Shown: positions 46,560 through 59,989 of the stretch, one piece after another
Layout: each line of letters starts with the position of its first letter
How positions within the stretch are numbered: the stretch's first letter is position 1
Assembly (NCBI GenBank): GCA_947650285.1
Contig: CANTFL010000033.1
Span: forward strand, 1-64,000
DNA length: 64,000 nt
Reading direction: 5' to 3'
DNA from: Hyaloperonospora brassicae
Taxonomy: Eukaryota > Oomycota > Peronosporomycetes > Peronosporales > Peronosporaceae
Position numbers and translations under genes: made by a program
Notes under the pieces: generated by a model
What the model was told of the DNA's origin: nothing
The model's database searches: none
Seen by the model: only the letters and a program-made list of their open reading frames with translations

Positions 46560-49500
46560 TGGTTTTATCAGTGCAAATAGTATGCACCTCTAAAGCTATT
46601 TCTCTTCTTCATCGAGGGTGTCGTCATCCTCTCTAGATTTATCATTGACAAGGATAAATATACTAGTATCGTCGTTGTCATATGTTTCTGCAATAGCGAT
46701 GACGCTATTACTGACTTTGGATCCTTCGATGTCGATGGGTTGATCTGATAGGCATCGGTATTTGATCTACATCGGCGTCGACACGCAAGGAGCAAATTTC
46801 TGGTCGATTTTGCTCGAGCGATACACTCCTCTAAACCTAGAGGCACAATTTATCAGGAAGGGAATGCAGCGATAGCGTAGACCATTCACTTAGAACAGTT
46901 TATGCGTCGCCGACGAATGTACCCGGTTGTTGGTGGCTTATTTAACCGTCGGCAAGAAGAAGCTCCGGATTGAGTGCAAGTGGACGCATCACTAAAGTAT
47001 TTCCCGAGAAATGATTGGCTCGTTCCGGCTAATCGTATGTTTTAGGATGGTCAGGTAGTGCCATCTTCAGCCGTGTTTTAAGACAACGGAATGCGGAATG
47101 CCAAAAACTTCGCCTTGATCCGAGGGTCCAGGCCAGAGACGAGTTCACGGAGAAAATTCGTGGAGTCGAAACAATGTGTCGATGAAGACACGGGAACATC
47201 CACGTGCTATGATCGACGCAGGAACAGCAGCACAAACATAGTAATCTGCTGAACCTATAAATAAAAACATGGATAGCATCATGCTTGTGATCGTCATCGG
47301 GAAACGGGTAGACAAAGCTCATTGAAGAAGACTTTGTGCACTCCGCCGGTACCGGTATAGGCTTCAGTTGCGCACGGGAGTAATTTGCTACTAAAACTTT
47401 ATTATTTGAAAGGGCTCTCAAGAAAGAATGTACTTGCGCACAAATTGATTCTGGTGGGGGTAACTAAAAGTCGCCGATTACCGTAGGGTAAGCATCTCCT
47501 TTTCTACGATAGCCACCTGTTGATGCATCGTGGCGCTTATAGATGAAGCTCGATCGATAAAAATGAAAGAGAACGGGCAACACGAGGTGTGTTGTCCGCG
47601 ACTGTTATGTAGTGCTGTAATCTGTTGCAGGTGATAAAGCGACCTCAAGAAGAACGGTGCTATGCCTGTAATTGGTAAAGATTCCTAGATAAAATCACGA
47701 GGTGTATACATCAAATGCGTTCGATCATTGTCATCCGCGCAGGACTTATGGACGTCTTCAAGGAGTGTTGACTACGAAGGGCTGCTATCAAGCGTGGAAT
47801 TAGTGATCTCATCCTAACCGTTGGACTTCACAGACGACCCGAAATCTGGTCAGCGCACAAGCGCATCAGCAACAGCTTCAATCCATCCTTTCTAATATTT
47901 GATAGAGTAGATTTAACCCACGTCATTCACCAAGCTATTTTTCGCGCAAGTTAAGGACTTTTCATGGCCGCGAGAACTGTCGAATGGTCCGTAAGAACAA
48001 TCAATGGCTTATCTAAGAGTAGATAGACGCAAAACTGAGCTATTGTATCCTTCATGGCAAATTCTTCTCGTCATGAACTGGTTGATTACGCTCGACCGGT
48101 TGCAGCCGATGCAGCTGATAACAGACGGCGCAGAACGCGCCGGTGTGTGTCATACTGCATCAGAGCACAGTCAATTAAGATATCGCTGGGGGCGTCATAG
48201 ACCACATAGAATAGTCTATCTTGATGTGATACCACCAATACAGGCGATTGTATTAACCTGTTTTCGATACCTTCGAAGAGTGATGAAACTCAGCACTTGA
48301 AGACTACTTCTTGTTTATGTTAAACAAATGAGAAAGACGAGCGGTCATACATCGGCGGACTTGCGCAAGTTCTTGTAAAAGTAAACCGCTGGACCAAGAA
48401 ATATTTAGAGTACCTTGACATCTACTGGTACCGGCCAGGATGTGGTCATCTTGATCCGCCGTGTTTACCGATGCATTCGATAAGTGGTATTTGCTAGCTG
48501 CGAATACGCACTATTTGAGGTTGGAGTACCAATTATGTTTACTCATAAGTGTAAGAACCTGACGAACATGCAGTCGATGAACCTCCACGTCCGTCTTTCC
48601 GTCCATTATCCCTGCGATAAACGAATACATGGTTGGAGTAACTCGTTGCAAAACCATGCACCGATCGTAACATATTTGTCACACATCTATTGAATGCGGC
48701 AGGTAGTTTGCTTATCCCTTGTGGTATCACTATCTACATCCAGAGTATACTGCTGGGAGTGCTTACGGCCGTGTACGGGATTCCCCGTTCACGCATGAGG
48801 ATCCGATAAAAGCCATACATCAGTACATATACGAAAACATGGTACTATTTGACATACCATCTGTAATTACGTCCTTCCTCGGTATTGGCGTTTGATCTGG
48901 TTTCGTTGCAGCATTCAACTTGTTGAATGCGTGCACAATCTGCCACTCACCTGTGGTTTTACGCACACAGTATTTCGAGAACGATGTGGGGGAGTTGACT
49001 CCCTCACTTGGACCTCTACGAAGCGATCGGCAAAGAACTTGTCGATCTCTCGTACTTTTTCACAGAATAAGTAGCCGCTGCTTCATGACACAGTTCTTCA
49101 AGCCCGGTTTTATCGCGGTTTTGTGTCAAGTGACTTTATACGTTGATATCTTGAACGGTACTGGATCGGGAAAGATATCTTTGATTGTGACCAAATCTAT
49201 ATACAAAGGATATGCCGCAAGACACTCCCAGAATTGAGAGGTGCATCCCTTAGTCAATTCTTCTGATTGAGGACACTTTCGTCCATCGATGAGCTGCTGA
49301 GAACCCGTTCGTTCTCAGCAAATACTGTTGCCGACCGAATATCTGCCACAAACTCGTTCTCTGTGACGAATGCGCATATCTGCTGGTCTTTCCATGGCGC
49401 ATATCACGTTTGCACCGTTTCTAATTTAACGTTGGCATTTGAGTTATCTACGAAGTCAACTTTATATGTGCTACAAGATCAAGCGTAGGCTCTTATACGC
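46560..49500 (-). pseudogene. Gypsy pol relic (RT, RNase H, integrase), reverse orientation
   Basis: This is the sister copy of 31560-33250 and extends further. Reading down the minus strand, RT pieces lie within the inverted-repeat arm. They are followed by AVADALVR-PDFGSSVKSNG (about 47885-47830) and then integrase: LKPIPVPAECTKSSSMSFVYPF (47370-47305), a VFID-LFRLHE block near 47190, and KTRLKMALPDHPKT (47083-47042). All parts are separated by stops and shifts. The integrase part has no partner near the left arm, so the left copy lost it or was duplicated without it. Confidence 0.78.
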
Positions 49501-50124
49501 TCGATCCGTCATTTAACAAGACATCCAGAGTCTCGATAACTTCCTGGGATCTTTACCCCACAGGCTGACGGGTAATTACTTCCTCAGGCCGCTAAGGACT
49601 TGTTCCCTCATCAAGTAATGCTTGAGGAATTTCTTCCTCAATTGCGTGAAACTTATCCCACGAAGTCTTCCGAATATGTTACACCGCCAGATCCAGATCC
49701 TCTACGATCGACTCTCCAGTCGACCTAGGATTACCGTGTTGCCGCTTCTGGGAAACCGTTTTACTTTTACTTGGAGGCTGCCCGCTGAGCATGCATACAT
49801 GACCCATTCCACTCGACTTGATCCAGTGGTGGACACTCGCCTCTGCCTGTGTTCCAATACATCATCAAGAAGATTGCTTTACAGTGCAAACTAGCTACAC
49901 TGTGTTCTCGTGCTATCCTTAAAACGACGATACGCGAGTATAGCTATCCCACTCAATGTAGAGCACCCTCACGCTTGTGAACTCCCCGTGAAGTTCATCA
50001 GATAGCCATCTGATGAACAAATGGCAGACATCTTTGCGGACCGATGCTACCAACTGATCCGTGGCTTGTGCTTTCTATGTCATGGTAGAACTATGGATGA
50101 CATTGAAGCTTTTATTGAATACAG
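47955..50124 (-). repeat. Right arm of the 2.2-kb inverted duplication
   Basis: Reverse complement of 30934-33102 at about 97-98% identity by eye. The arms are separated by 14.85 kb. The Copia-like piece (near 50000-50110, plus strand) and the Gypsy RT piece (minus strand) adjoin exactly as in the left arm. Confidence 0.9.
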
Positions 50125-50139
50125 TACAGTAAAATTAAG

Positions 50140-53000
50140 ATCGTACAGTTCGTCGTCTTACGTGTCATAAATTCCACCTCCAATTTTTCTTTCGATTGCG
50201 GTTGCGTCTATTTCAAGGCGTACCGTCATTTTCGTTGCTGGGATCTCGCGCTCAACAAACTTAAGCCCACGATCCGCTAGTTATTGGCGTCGAGCAACTT
50301 TATTCGACACATACAGTCAACTAGGGCTCGGACGTGACATGCCTTTTATCAATACTCGGGTACTGGTTGAATAGTATGGTCTACCAATCCTTCGTTGTGT
50401 GCTTGTACCTGATCTTCGATTCTATCTTCTACATTCTCGCTCAATGTTCTCTTGATTATTGATATAGACTCTTACTGCAACCGCTTCATCTTTTATGTTC
50501 AGCCTCTCGTCGTCAGAAATGTACCACTGATAGCGTAGCCTCGAGCGTGGGTTTTAGTATCCCAAGCATGGACCAAGTAGAATGATGTTTTCTTCCGCAC
50601 CCTGCCTTGTACTGTTTTAATCGCGAACGTCGGACATTTCGCGTGCTCGTCCTAGTCGCGCTGTTCTACGTCGGAGATTTACAGCTTGATAGACTCATTC
50701 AGGTTCTGAACTATCCTTTCTGCAGTGTAATTTGACCGAAGTTGGTGAGATATACTCTCTTGCTGTAGTTTGACTACCATACGGTTCTGTGATGTAAATT
50801 AACCCGTCATAAATACCGGTTTTATGATAATGGAGGGTTGCTTCACTAGCACCGAAACAGTAAAACCACATTCTTTGTATCTCTCAGCCACCGTCTCGGC
50901 TGTCTGTGAAGCACTCGCATTTTCCATCACATGTTCGGCGAACAAATAGACCCAAAATAGCGATTCTGTATGGACTTAGGGAGAGAAAGAATATGGTCCA
51001 TTACTGTGTTACGAAAAGGGTAGGTCGCTGCGACAATCCTTCGATTAGGTCCTTGTGAACTAGGTCGCCCTCTATGGTTTCACACTCCATGCAGTAACCT
51101 AATCATCTCTGCACACTTCAAAACAAACATCTCCAATGTCAGTATCGCCGTATGCGATGGTAGATGCGTTCAAGCATTTGTTGACTGGTTCCAAACTCGT
51201 GCGATACTGCCGTTCTGAAGGCTTTCAGGCATAGGCGATCTGAATATCACATCAAGATCATCATTTCGGTTCCCTGGTTGGAACAGCAAAATAGTATTTG
51301 TTTTTCACTTATCCCGTAATCTTCGAACATTTAGAGCGTGGACTAGCCGTTTACCACACACACAGGTCACTCTAGTATCCCTTCAGATATCCATACAAAT
51401 CTTGCACCCAATCTTCTTCTTTTGACCTGTGAATTTGGTCCACCTGGTGTTGTCGTTCCACTTCATTTTGCTTAATCAATCTATGATCTAATATGAGACC
51501 GCGACAGGTTTACCACGAATATGTAGACTAAGGGACTCCGGTCTCTTAGTACTATTAACATGGGCACCTGTTCACCGCTTCTGAACATGACAACTCTTTC
51601 TTAAGTATCGATTCGTCCCTTCTTGCCCGTGTAAAGCTGATATTACCAACTGGTCCGCGATATCATTCCAATCACGTTTTATATGTGGAACTTCATTAGA
51701 GGGCCGCGACTGGACCTGATTCAAATCCTTTGTTTGTTTGCCCGAGGCCATATGTCCGAACAATCCATGCATCTGTTGTACAAACAAAGTAGTTTTTATA
51801 CAGATGGTCATACGCAGTTAATACAGAGGCTCCAACAGAGTATAACCTAGCAACATGCCATAATATTGAGACTCATTGTCAGTAGACGTAGCGAGTTGAT
51901 ATCAGCAGCTTCGACTATGGCCCATACAGGAAGTCTTCCTACGACGGCGCAACAGACCCCACCTAATTATTTTACACGATCTAACCCATCAAAACTTAGT
52001 ACATAAATTACTGCTTCAGTGTCCACTATGGGCGTAGGAAGGTTGGAGTTTTGTCTTGAATGCTTCTTAAGAGCTATCGACGAGAAGTTGAGTCTACACT
52101 TTCTCGAGAAGTATGAATGGCCGACAAAGGCCCGAGCAAAGCACTTAGTCTTCGCCTTTCTTACACTCACGATCTTTGATTCCACTAGGATAAGACAATG
52201 TCATAGTTTCTAGGCGCTCTTGCAATTCGACAGACTTGATTAGCCATGCCAGTGTCGCATATTCGGACAGAATTTTAAGAGGATGGGTAACTAACATTAT
52301 AAATCAATTTTATAGTATCTGCAGTAAGACCACAAATTATATTTTAACCGAACTGCAATTCAGTTCATTCTATTTTGGGTCCGGCTTGCGAAAATTATTG
52401 ACATTAGTAGGCGTTAATGATATTGAACTAATGACGTCGATATAGTTCATTCACTGGCAATATCGATACTCAATACTTCTTTTTTCGGGCCGAAATGTTG
52501 TAGAATGGGTACCGGAGCAAATTTAATTATGAAGCATGACGAAAACCTGCAATAGAAGCCAATTCCTCTCTTCTTCATCTTTGGCGGTTGCACTGTCATC
52601 ATTTTAAATCTAAAACTGCCAAGCATGGGATTTTATCTCTTTCATTTCGTAAAAGATCGACGCCTAAACGCCATAGCCTTTGATAGAATAACTGTGATAG
52701 CTGAACTTCCAAGAAAAGATTGCACAGATTTACTGGCGTCGGCAAGAGTAGGTCGAACAAATATTAAAGGTACTTTGGGTGGAGTTGTTATCGCCACCTA
52801 GATATTTTAAGTCTGAGGTAGTCGGCCTTACGACACCCCGCGAGCTCTTGACTGCACTGATCGACATATCTTAGTTGTCGCACACATCTAACAGCCGTTC
52901 CACCTTCTTGCGTAACACATCCCGCGATTTGGCGGGAGTCCGAATGCCATCTATATATGATCTTCGACCCAATAACGAGGAACCACGCTACATATCTGGT
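50140..53000 (-). pseudogene. Decayed copy of the chromodomain Gypsy pol, reverse orientation
   Basis: Down the minus strand the order is that of the intact-length element at 53.5 kb. KVERLLDVCDN (post-YxDD of RT, near 52890) comes first, then STLAWLIKSVELQ (RNase H, near 52230). VLSFDGLDRVK and GRLPVWAIVEAA (second RNase H-like domain, 51990-51910) follow, then PHIKRDWNDIADQL (51690). An integrase with ASQTAETVAERY (about 50915) and FYLVHAW (about 50560) ends the series. Every segment is interrupted by stops or shifts, and more so than in the 53-kb element. It ends next to the inverted-repeat arm. Confidence 0.65.
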
Positions 53001-53476
53001 TCCCCTGCCGCAAAAAGATCTATAGGTTCGTCTAATATGGTTCCTTTATAAATTCTTAACACCTATATAAATATTTCTTCAATATTCGCTGATATTTATA
53101 TGTATATCTGAGACGCACTATTGAGCCCAACAGACGACCGACCTTAATGGATGAGTGAATAAGCACTGGCATCGGGACCAGGAGGTATGTGGATCAATAC
53201 TCGCGCAGGGTCGGTACGATTACACATCGCCGAAGAGTGGCTAACAAAGCCTGATATAGTGGGTCGTACGCGTACCTGAATGTACCTCAAACCTTACTTC
53301 TATCTCTTGAACCTATTTGACACCCGAAATTAATATGTCAATCGAAGCGTAGTGGAAAAGGTAGCGATCCGTCTCGCTTTTTCGGTCATACCGACATCTC
53401 GAAAACTACTCGCCATATCCAGATTACAAAACCACGATGCTCCATCCAAATTGTTCAGTATATCGTCGATCAGAGT

Positions 53477-54487
53477 TGTGACAAAGCGACTATGGAAATT
53501 CGCTGTAAAGGAACTGATCGCATTCCCGGTATATCCGATCCAGTTAACGGTTGGCTGCCCGGTCCCACATCTGGTCAGATCGCGTCCATTAAACAGTCAG
53601 ACTAAAATGGTATCAGATCAGGCAGGTTGGGACCTGCGATCTTGGGTCAAGGTATGAGGCGGAAGGTAACGGGGGCGATCAGTCAATCAAGAAGGGAATT
53701 GCGATCAGCAAGGCGATCACGATCAGGAAGCGGTCGAGATCGTGATCAGTGATCAGGTATGTGATTGCGATCAGACAAGTATATCAGGTGTGGGCCACGC
53801 AAGATCAAGATCGCTACCTTCTAGAGAATGCGACATGTGGCAAACGATGTCTAAGACATGAAGATAGGTATAGGGTTGTTGAGTTTGATTGGTTAACATT
53901 AAACAGAGTTCAATTTGCTTCAAAGTACACGTATCGACTTCCCTCCGGGTGGATCATTGGCCACCCGACGTCAAGGAAAGGTTTACATGCTGTAATCAAG
54001 TGATATCCCTGGATTGTTTGGACAGGGATCAGGATCTCTCAAACAACACCCCAACTGCGACTGGACGCAGGAAACCCTTTGTGGTTGAAGACCCAAGATC
54101 GCGAGACGGCTCAAGTGGTCAGAAGGCTCGCGAATCAAGGTGTACATTTGGACAAGGCGATCTGTTGTAGATCAGGGTGACTCATATCAAGCACCCCACA
54201 AACATACAAGTGATCGCGTGACGAATTTCCACGAGATCACACCAACCCGATCGTGGTGTGAAGATTTCCACACCGTGATCGAACCTAGACCCCATCGCAA
54301 ACACGATCAAGCTTTCCATTGACACGAGGCCACCTGGAAGAGTGCAACCCGCCCCACCGACGGGTACACAAGGTGAGGAAGGCTATCAAGAGCACGGAAT
54401 CGGATACCCCCTCCATTTTTCGGTCGTTCGGGCGCCAGTGGAGAGTTGGGATCGACTTCTCAATAGAGTGATCGCCACTCCACCACA
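53477..54487 (+). repeat. 5' LTR
   Basis: 1011 bp, TGTGACAAAG to CTCCACCACA. It matches 63141-64000 base for base over long stretches. Beyond the first 75 bp I count about six differences in 785 positions; the first 75 bp differ at about nine. It presumably holds the Pol II promoter; no TATA box was assigned. Confidence 0.92.
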
Positions 54488-54488
54488 A

Positions 54489-54506
54489 TGGTGCGCGTGC
54501 CCGAAT
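54489..54506 (+). other. Putative primer-binding site
   Basis: TGGTGCGCGTGCCCG starts one base after the LTR end. A TGG at this spot is complementary to the CCA end of a tRNA, the normal minus-strand primer. Which tRNA is used was not determined. Confidence 0.55.
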
Positions 54507-54658
54507 CGTCTGGTGACTCGGGATTTTTCCGTGAGTCCCTGAGTGAAGATGTAAAGATAAAACTGAATCTAAGTTGATAGTGTTGAAGGCCAAGGAATCG
54601 GCACAGACGCGGCAGCCTTAAAGATTCCCAATTCATCAGAGTTCTGGGAGGGGCTCTA

Positions 54659-56760
54659 ATGACAAGAAAAAAGGAGGAAAATCGATCGCTCGATTTGGAA
54701 GAAAAACCTCGAACCCCTCCTCAGGTCCCTTCGAGGACCACCTCGGATCGTGCCACAAAGCACGAGTCGCAGGTTGAAAACCCATCGCTTAAAACCGAGC
54801 AAAAGTTGCCCAAGGTCACACCCGCGATCTCGAGAAACGATCGATCGAGGACTGTGAGGGTAAAAGAAACAACGACCGAGCCTGATCAACGTGATCAAGT
54901 TGATGAACAAGATTTCGAAGCCGTTTAAATTCGTGAAAGACGAGATCAAGATTGAAGGGTGGCAAAAGGAAAGAACTGGTCAAGATGTACGAGTGGAAGA
55001 TGCTCATAAATCTACTATCAAGCGACTCAGTCCTCCAAGTGCTGAAGCCAGAACAGATCGACGAGATTCAAGGTCCGGTATCGCCCCCGGCAAGTGCATC
55101 GAACATGCTGGAAAGAATCTATGGGATCATGCGACTTTTGCATGGAGCTTGGTTCGTGGCGAAGATGATCGATGTAATGAGGTTGCTGGATTTTGATCAA
55201 GATCAAATTACCTGCGCATGTCGATCGTTGTACGAGAAGATGATCGCTCTCAAAGGCAAACTCAAGATTAAAGATAAAGCGAGTACTACGATCGCTGATA
55301 TGACGAAGTAGTACCACACCGGATCGTTGCACTATGCCTCAGCAGAATCCGAGATCGACTCAGACACCTCGATCGGCATTCAACGGATGTCACTAGGCCC
55401 TAGTGGTTCCGCTCATCTGCATAATCGCGCCAAAGGAATCAGGGATTATCCACGATCGGCAGCTATACGCGCCACCGGAGATGACGCAGTGGCCTTACAA
55501 AGACATCTTCTATCTTACATTGATTGCGCAATGGAGCGATTCGAACAGAGATAGCGGAGTCAAGCCTGTCAATCGATCTATCCAAGTCAAGCGATCAAGA
55601 TGCCAAAAGCGCAAGGGACATACTTTCCGGGCGTGGAGATGGAGTCGGTCGGATCGCGTCAAGGTCAATAAGACTTTGGCGATCACGGAGGTCATACCCC
55701 GTACAAATCGGAGCGGGAAGACCCGAGGCGGCCATTAATGGCGCCGGTAGAAGTGTCAATAAATCAAGGGACGTCTACCCAGCGTTTCCCTTTCTCGGTG
55801 ATCGGCGAGCTGTAGGGATTCAATGGCGGAGACCGAGACAAAGATCGCGCCAGAAGCTGTATCAGCAAGGTCAGGTCCGCGTTCCTTAGAGACCAAATAC
55901 CAGATGAAGAGAAATGCCTTGTGTTCGGTGATCTACTGACGGGACCGGCACAAAATTGGCACAGTCAATTCAGTCGCACTTCTCGTCGCACGTGGAAAGA
56001 TCTGCTGGAAGCTTTTATGGTGAAATATGGGGGGTACGGCGTGTCAAATGCTAGACAGTATTATTACGAGCGCAAACGACCGGATGAAACCCCGCGGTTG
56101 TATTTGCACCGATTGAATGGTGCAGCGATCCGAGCCAAGGTCGCGATTCGAGAAGGAAGACACGCTACGCAACGTGAACATGTGATACATTTTATTTATA
56201 CGCTGGACGATCGCGATTTAGCAAAACAGTTGACTCTACTGCGATTGTCGGACGTCAACGACATTGAAGAAACGTTGCGTGCGTATTAGAGGATTGAAAA
56301 CCGGTACTAGAAGACGTCGATAGAATCGGAATTTTTTTATAACATCGATCAAAAAAATTTGCTGATCAGGTGCCTTCAAAATCAACTCGAGCCGTACGAG
56401 CGATCAGGGTGGAAAGCGAGAGCAGCAATTCGGATTCGGATCCAATCAGATCGGAAGAGGACGTGGACTGGCGTAGAGTTTGTGCAATTACCTTCCCTAC
56501 TCGAGTGCAATCAAACCAAGATCATCGTATGACGCATGAAGAAGCTGATAGGGAGGAGGTACGCGATCACGGAGAACGATCAAAACCGTGCACTCACTGT
56601 GGATCGATCAAGCATATTAATCGTGGCTGCTGGAAGCGATTGATTGTCAGAAGTGCGGCCGTAAAGGGCATCCATCGAACGATTTTTTTACGCGTGTGCA
56701 GATTGTGGAAAAGTGCATGAGAGTGGCAAGTGCCGTTTGGAAAAGTTCTACAATCTGATG
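54659..56760 (+). pseudogene. gag: gag pseudogene with zinc knuckle
   Basis: A charged N-terminal frame (from ATG 54659, ending in TAA near 54928) changes frame before a helical part (54950-55310). The clear retrotransposon gag domain is at 55921-56289 (GPAQNWHSQFSRTSRRTWKD, then RPDETPRLYLHRLN). A CCHC zinc knuckle, C-x2-C-x4-H-x4-C, starts at 56589 (CTHCGSIKHINRGC). A second one (CQKCGRKGHPSNDF, near 56645) has lost its last Cys and lies in another frame. Gag would form the RNA-packaging particle. At least four frame changes make it non-functional. Confidence 0.82.
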
Positions 56761-56975
56761 CACCAATGCTATGTGCCTACCAAGCACGCAGGAATGTTTC
56801 CGTCCGAGGCATAGAAGGTGTTAAACTAGGAAGCTCGCCAGGATGGAATCTGGTATGAGCCGAGCGTTCTGGGCTCTGCATATATGCATTTGTTAAGATA
56901 CAAGTAAAGGATTAAGAAGTTAACGATCAGGCCGAGCCGATCGCTTATATACGTATTGATTTAACCTGTGTCCCG

Positions 56976-57598
56976 GTGATTTCAAGTGTACAACGAATTG
57001 ATGAATACACTCGATCAGCCGTGAAGATGGAGCTCGATATCGCACTTGTGGAATCACGTGGGTATTGGAAATTTCACACCCCTGGAAAGCGGGTCAAGCA
57101 GGCTAAAGCGGTTGTAAAGATCAATAATGAGAAGACCACTATGCCGTTTAATTCCGGTGCTGAAGTGTCAATCATCGACACCACCTTTGCTCGTAAGGTA
57201 GGGTGCATGATCGACGTAAGCTAGACTCAAGAATGTGTCGGCATAGGGAAAACGCATGCATGACAATTGGGCGCACAAACATAAAGATTACATTGGAGGA
57301 CTCACTAGTGTATTATTTCGACGTATGGGTCGGTTATCAAGTCGGTCAAGAGGCTATACTTCGTATAAAGTTCATGGATCCGGCGGGGATTCACTTGGAT
57401 CTAGCGGACGAAACGCTATGTCTACTTGATGAAGTCCGCATTGGTCTAGCGGGGCGTAAGCCACTTTATATATCGACCATTCAAGCTCTCAACCTGAGTG
57501 ATCAACACGTGGTGATACCGGTTGGCAAACCAACAGAAGTAAGGATAGGTGTTGCGCCACCAAGAGCTAAACTGTGGGTAAGACGAGACGTGGAGTGA
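56976..57598 (+). pseudogene. pro: Retrotransposon aspartic protease pseudogene
   Basis: KTTMPFNSGAEVSIIDTTFARKVGC (split here by domain: MPFNSGAEVS near 57139-57170, then IIDTTFARKVGC) is the active-site flap region of a Gypsy protease. The catalytic D-S/T-G triad reads N-S-G, so the essential Asp is lost. A stop at 57222-57224 is followed, in another frame, by the rest of the domain (DVWVGYQVGQEAILRIKFMD, near 57320-57380; ending 57598). Confidence 0.8.
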
Positions 57599-58704
57599 GT
57601 ACCAACTGTGACTACCGGGCCCGGCAGGGTCAAATATCTACACCTCATAAACCTGTGATCGGGAGGTTATTTTGCTCTGGGGAACACCATTAGGGCTGTG
57701 GATAATAGCGGACATGATACCCCGATCGCAGGGGTAAGTGTCTGTGGGGTCGCGACGTTATAACGAGTGGCATACATTAGCGTTCGAGGCTACAACTGAT
57801 CGAGAAGAAGTCTCTCCCGCAACGTATGAAGGGCCATTGGTTGATCAGTGACCATATCCTACGCCGAGAAATTTTTAAAAACGCCGAGAAGTGAAGACAG
57901 AAAAAGAGGCGAACAACTGCAGTGCTGACAAGTTACAACCTGATCAAAACGCGATCGACGAGGATTTAATGCACTACATAGATGAGAGTGAAATAAATGA
58001 TCGCGCTATGAAGATCAATCAGAGATCTACCAAGGTACTTGTGACGGAATATACAAATGACGAGACGAAAGACGATTAGCGTGTACAAATCATGTCAAAA
58101 GAATATAGCAGATTGGTGACGCCGACCGTGACAGAGACGATCCATCGATCAACCAGACGCGATCTCTACCATGGATGTTGATTGACAAAAACAGTCCAGA
58201 AATCAGTCTGAAGAGATCCCGAGGGACACAGAAGAGCGGTGTATGCATTCCGAAGAAGATGTTTGTCTACCAACGAAAGCATCTTCGTCGATCTCTACGA
58301 CCCAAGAATGCAGGAGGGGTGATCAGTCACAAGATCGGCATGAGGAGTCAAACCCTGAAGTAAAGATGGTCGACGCGAAAGATATCAGGCGAGGTATCAG
58401 TGATTTGCTGCAAAGAGAGTCCCGCTGTCAGACAGTCGGGAGTGAGATCAGAGATTTTGAGCTACAGGAACTGTCCGATCGATTGGTGAAATGGAATGAC
58501 GTCGTGGCGATCAGAGAAGAAAAGACGGGGGTGGAACCGCTTATCAAGTCGACGTACCGTAACGAAAGTGGAAAGTTGTATGCTGAGGATGTCGATCAGC
58601 ACATGGCGATCCTACCGGAAGTTGTTACACCGACGGCCGCGATATCTTGAGAGGACATTCAAGTGGGCGACCCAGGAGATCCATGATCAAGTGATAAAGA
58701 GAAG

Positions 58705-59520
58705 TTGCGGCAACTGATACGGGCGAATCGACATCTTTTAATCGGCAAAGGTAATGCCCTACCCCCTGTGGATAGTGGAGCGGTCTGTGATATTGATGTC
58801 GGAGGCGCTAACCCGATCGCACAGAGGGTGCGACCGGTCTCTCCCAAATTTCGCGAGAAGCGAGCTGATCTGATCAAGGGACTATTGACGGCGCAGATAA
58901 TTTGCCCGTCCACTTGTTTGTGGGCATCATTGACCATAAGGATCGTAAAGAAGAATGGAGAAGATATTCGATTATACATCGATTATAGACAAGTGAATCA
59001 GCTGACAATATTGATGGTTTACCATATGCCTTTGATCAGTGACTTGCTGCAGGATATGAATAAAGCCATGTGGTACTGTTCCTTAGACATGGAAAGTGGG
59101 TTTTGGGTGGTGAGGATGACAGAGCGAGCCAAAGAAATTTCGGCGTTTATTACACCATCAATCCTGTTTGAATGGATTAGGATGCCGTTTGGATTGAAGA
59201 ACGCACCGCAGATTTACCGACGACTGATCTACAATGCGTTATATGGATATTTGAAGATTGGTACACGTCCAACTACGATCACTTTGGGATCAACAGATCT
59301 TATCGATGTGATCTTATTGACGGGGGACCGGATTCTGACATGAAGACGTCGGTCCTTGGTACATCGACGATATACTGATACCGGCCTCGTCGTGGGAATC
59401 TCTCTACCGCATAGTGAAACGATTGCTGAACGTGTGTAAGCAACGAAATTATCGATCAGTCTGGATAAGAGCTTCTGGGAACGACGCAAGGTAGATTACC
59501 TGGGTCATCAAGTGTATTTG
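58705..59520 (+). pseudogene. pol (RT): Reverse transcriptase pseudogene
   Basis: The longest intact piece of the element, 212 codons from 58705 to 59343. It contains IRIVKKNGEDIRLYIDYR, the first catalytic block CSLDMESGFW and FGLKNAPQIY. After a frame change the Y-I-D-D catalytic box is encoded at 59360-59371 (WYIDDILIPASSW), followed by VKRLLNVCKQRN. Catalytic aspartates are thus present but in different frames. Upstream, 57890-58680 is open in pieces with charged linker-like sequence. Confidence 0.88.
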
Positions 59521-59785
59521 GCTGGATTGAAGCGAGCTCAAAGGATCTAATATCATTGGTAAACATACCATTTCCTCGCTCCTTACGGTCGATGCAATCG
59601 TTTCTGGGGAGCCATAACTATGACAGTCGATTCATCGAAGACTTTCCAGTGTACGCCTCAGTACTGTACGAATTCCGAGAAGCCGATTTCCATGAGATCC
59701 GTCGAGTGTGTAACAACCCAAGGACAGTGAGGGTTGCAGGGCAAACTCGGCTGTGTCATACTGCCCATAAAAGCAATCAGAGATT

Positions 59786-59905
59786 GCACCCAATCCCTGG
59801 GGTCGATCAGGAATCGCACCCAATTGCTGGGGGCGATCAGGAATCACACCCAATCGCTGCGGGCGATCAGGAAATACACCCAATCGCTGAGGGCTATCAA
59901 AATTC
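59786..59905 (+). repeat. 30-bp tandem repeat, four units, coding for a 10-residue repeat
   Basis: Four exact-length units (59786, 59816, 59846, 59876) around CACCCAATCGCTGGGGGCGA. As the unit is 30 bp, the frame is kept and one frame reads HPIAGGDQES-type decapeptides. It interrupts the region between RT and RNase H, where none is expected, so it arose after or during decay of the element. Confidence 0.9.
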
Positions 59906-59989
59906 GTAAGGCAGGAGTCGCTGAAAGAAAGTAACGATCGCGTTCACTATCTTGAATTAGAAGATAGCGACTGCACCCATTTTTCAACA

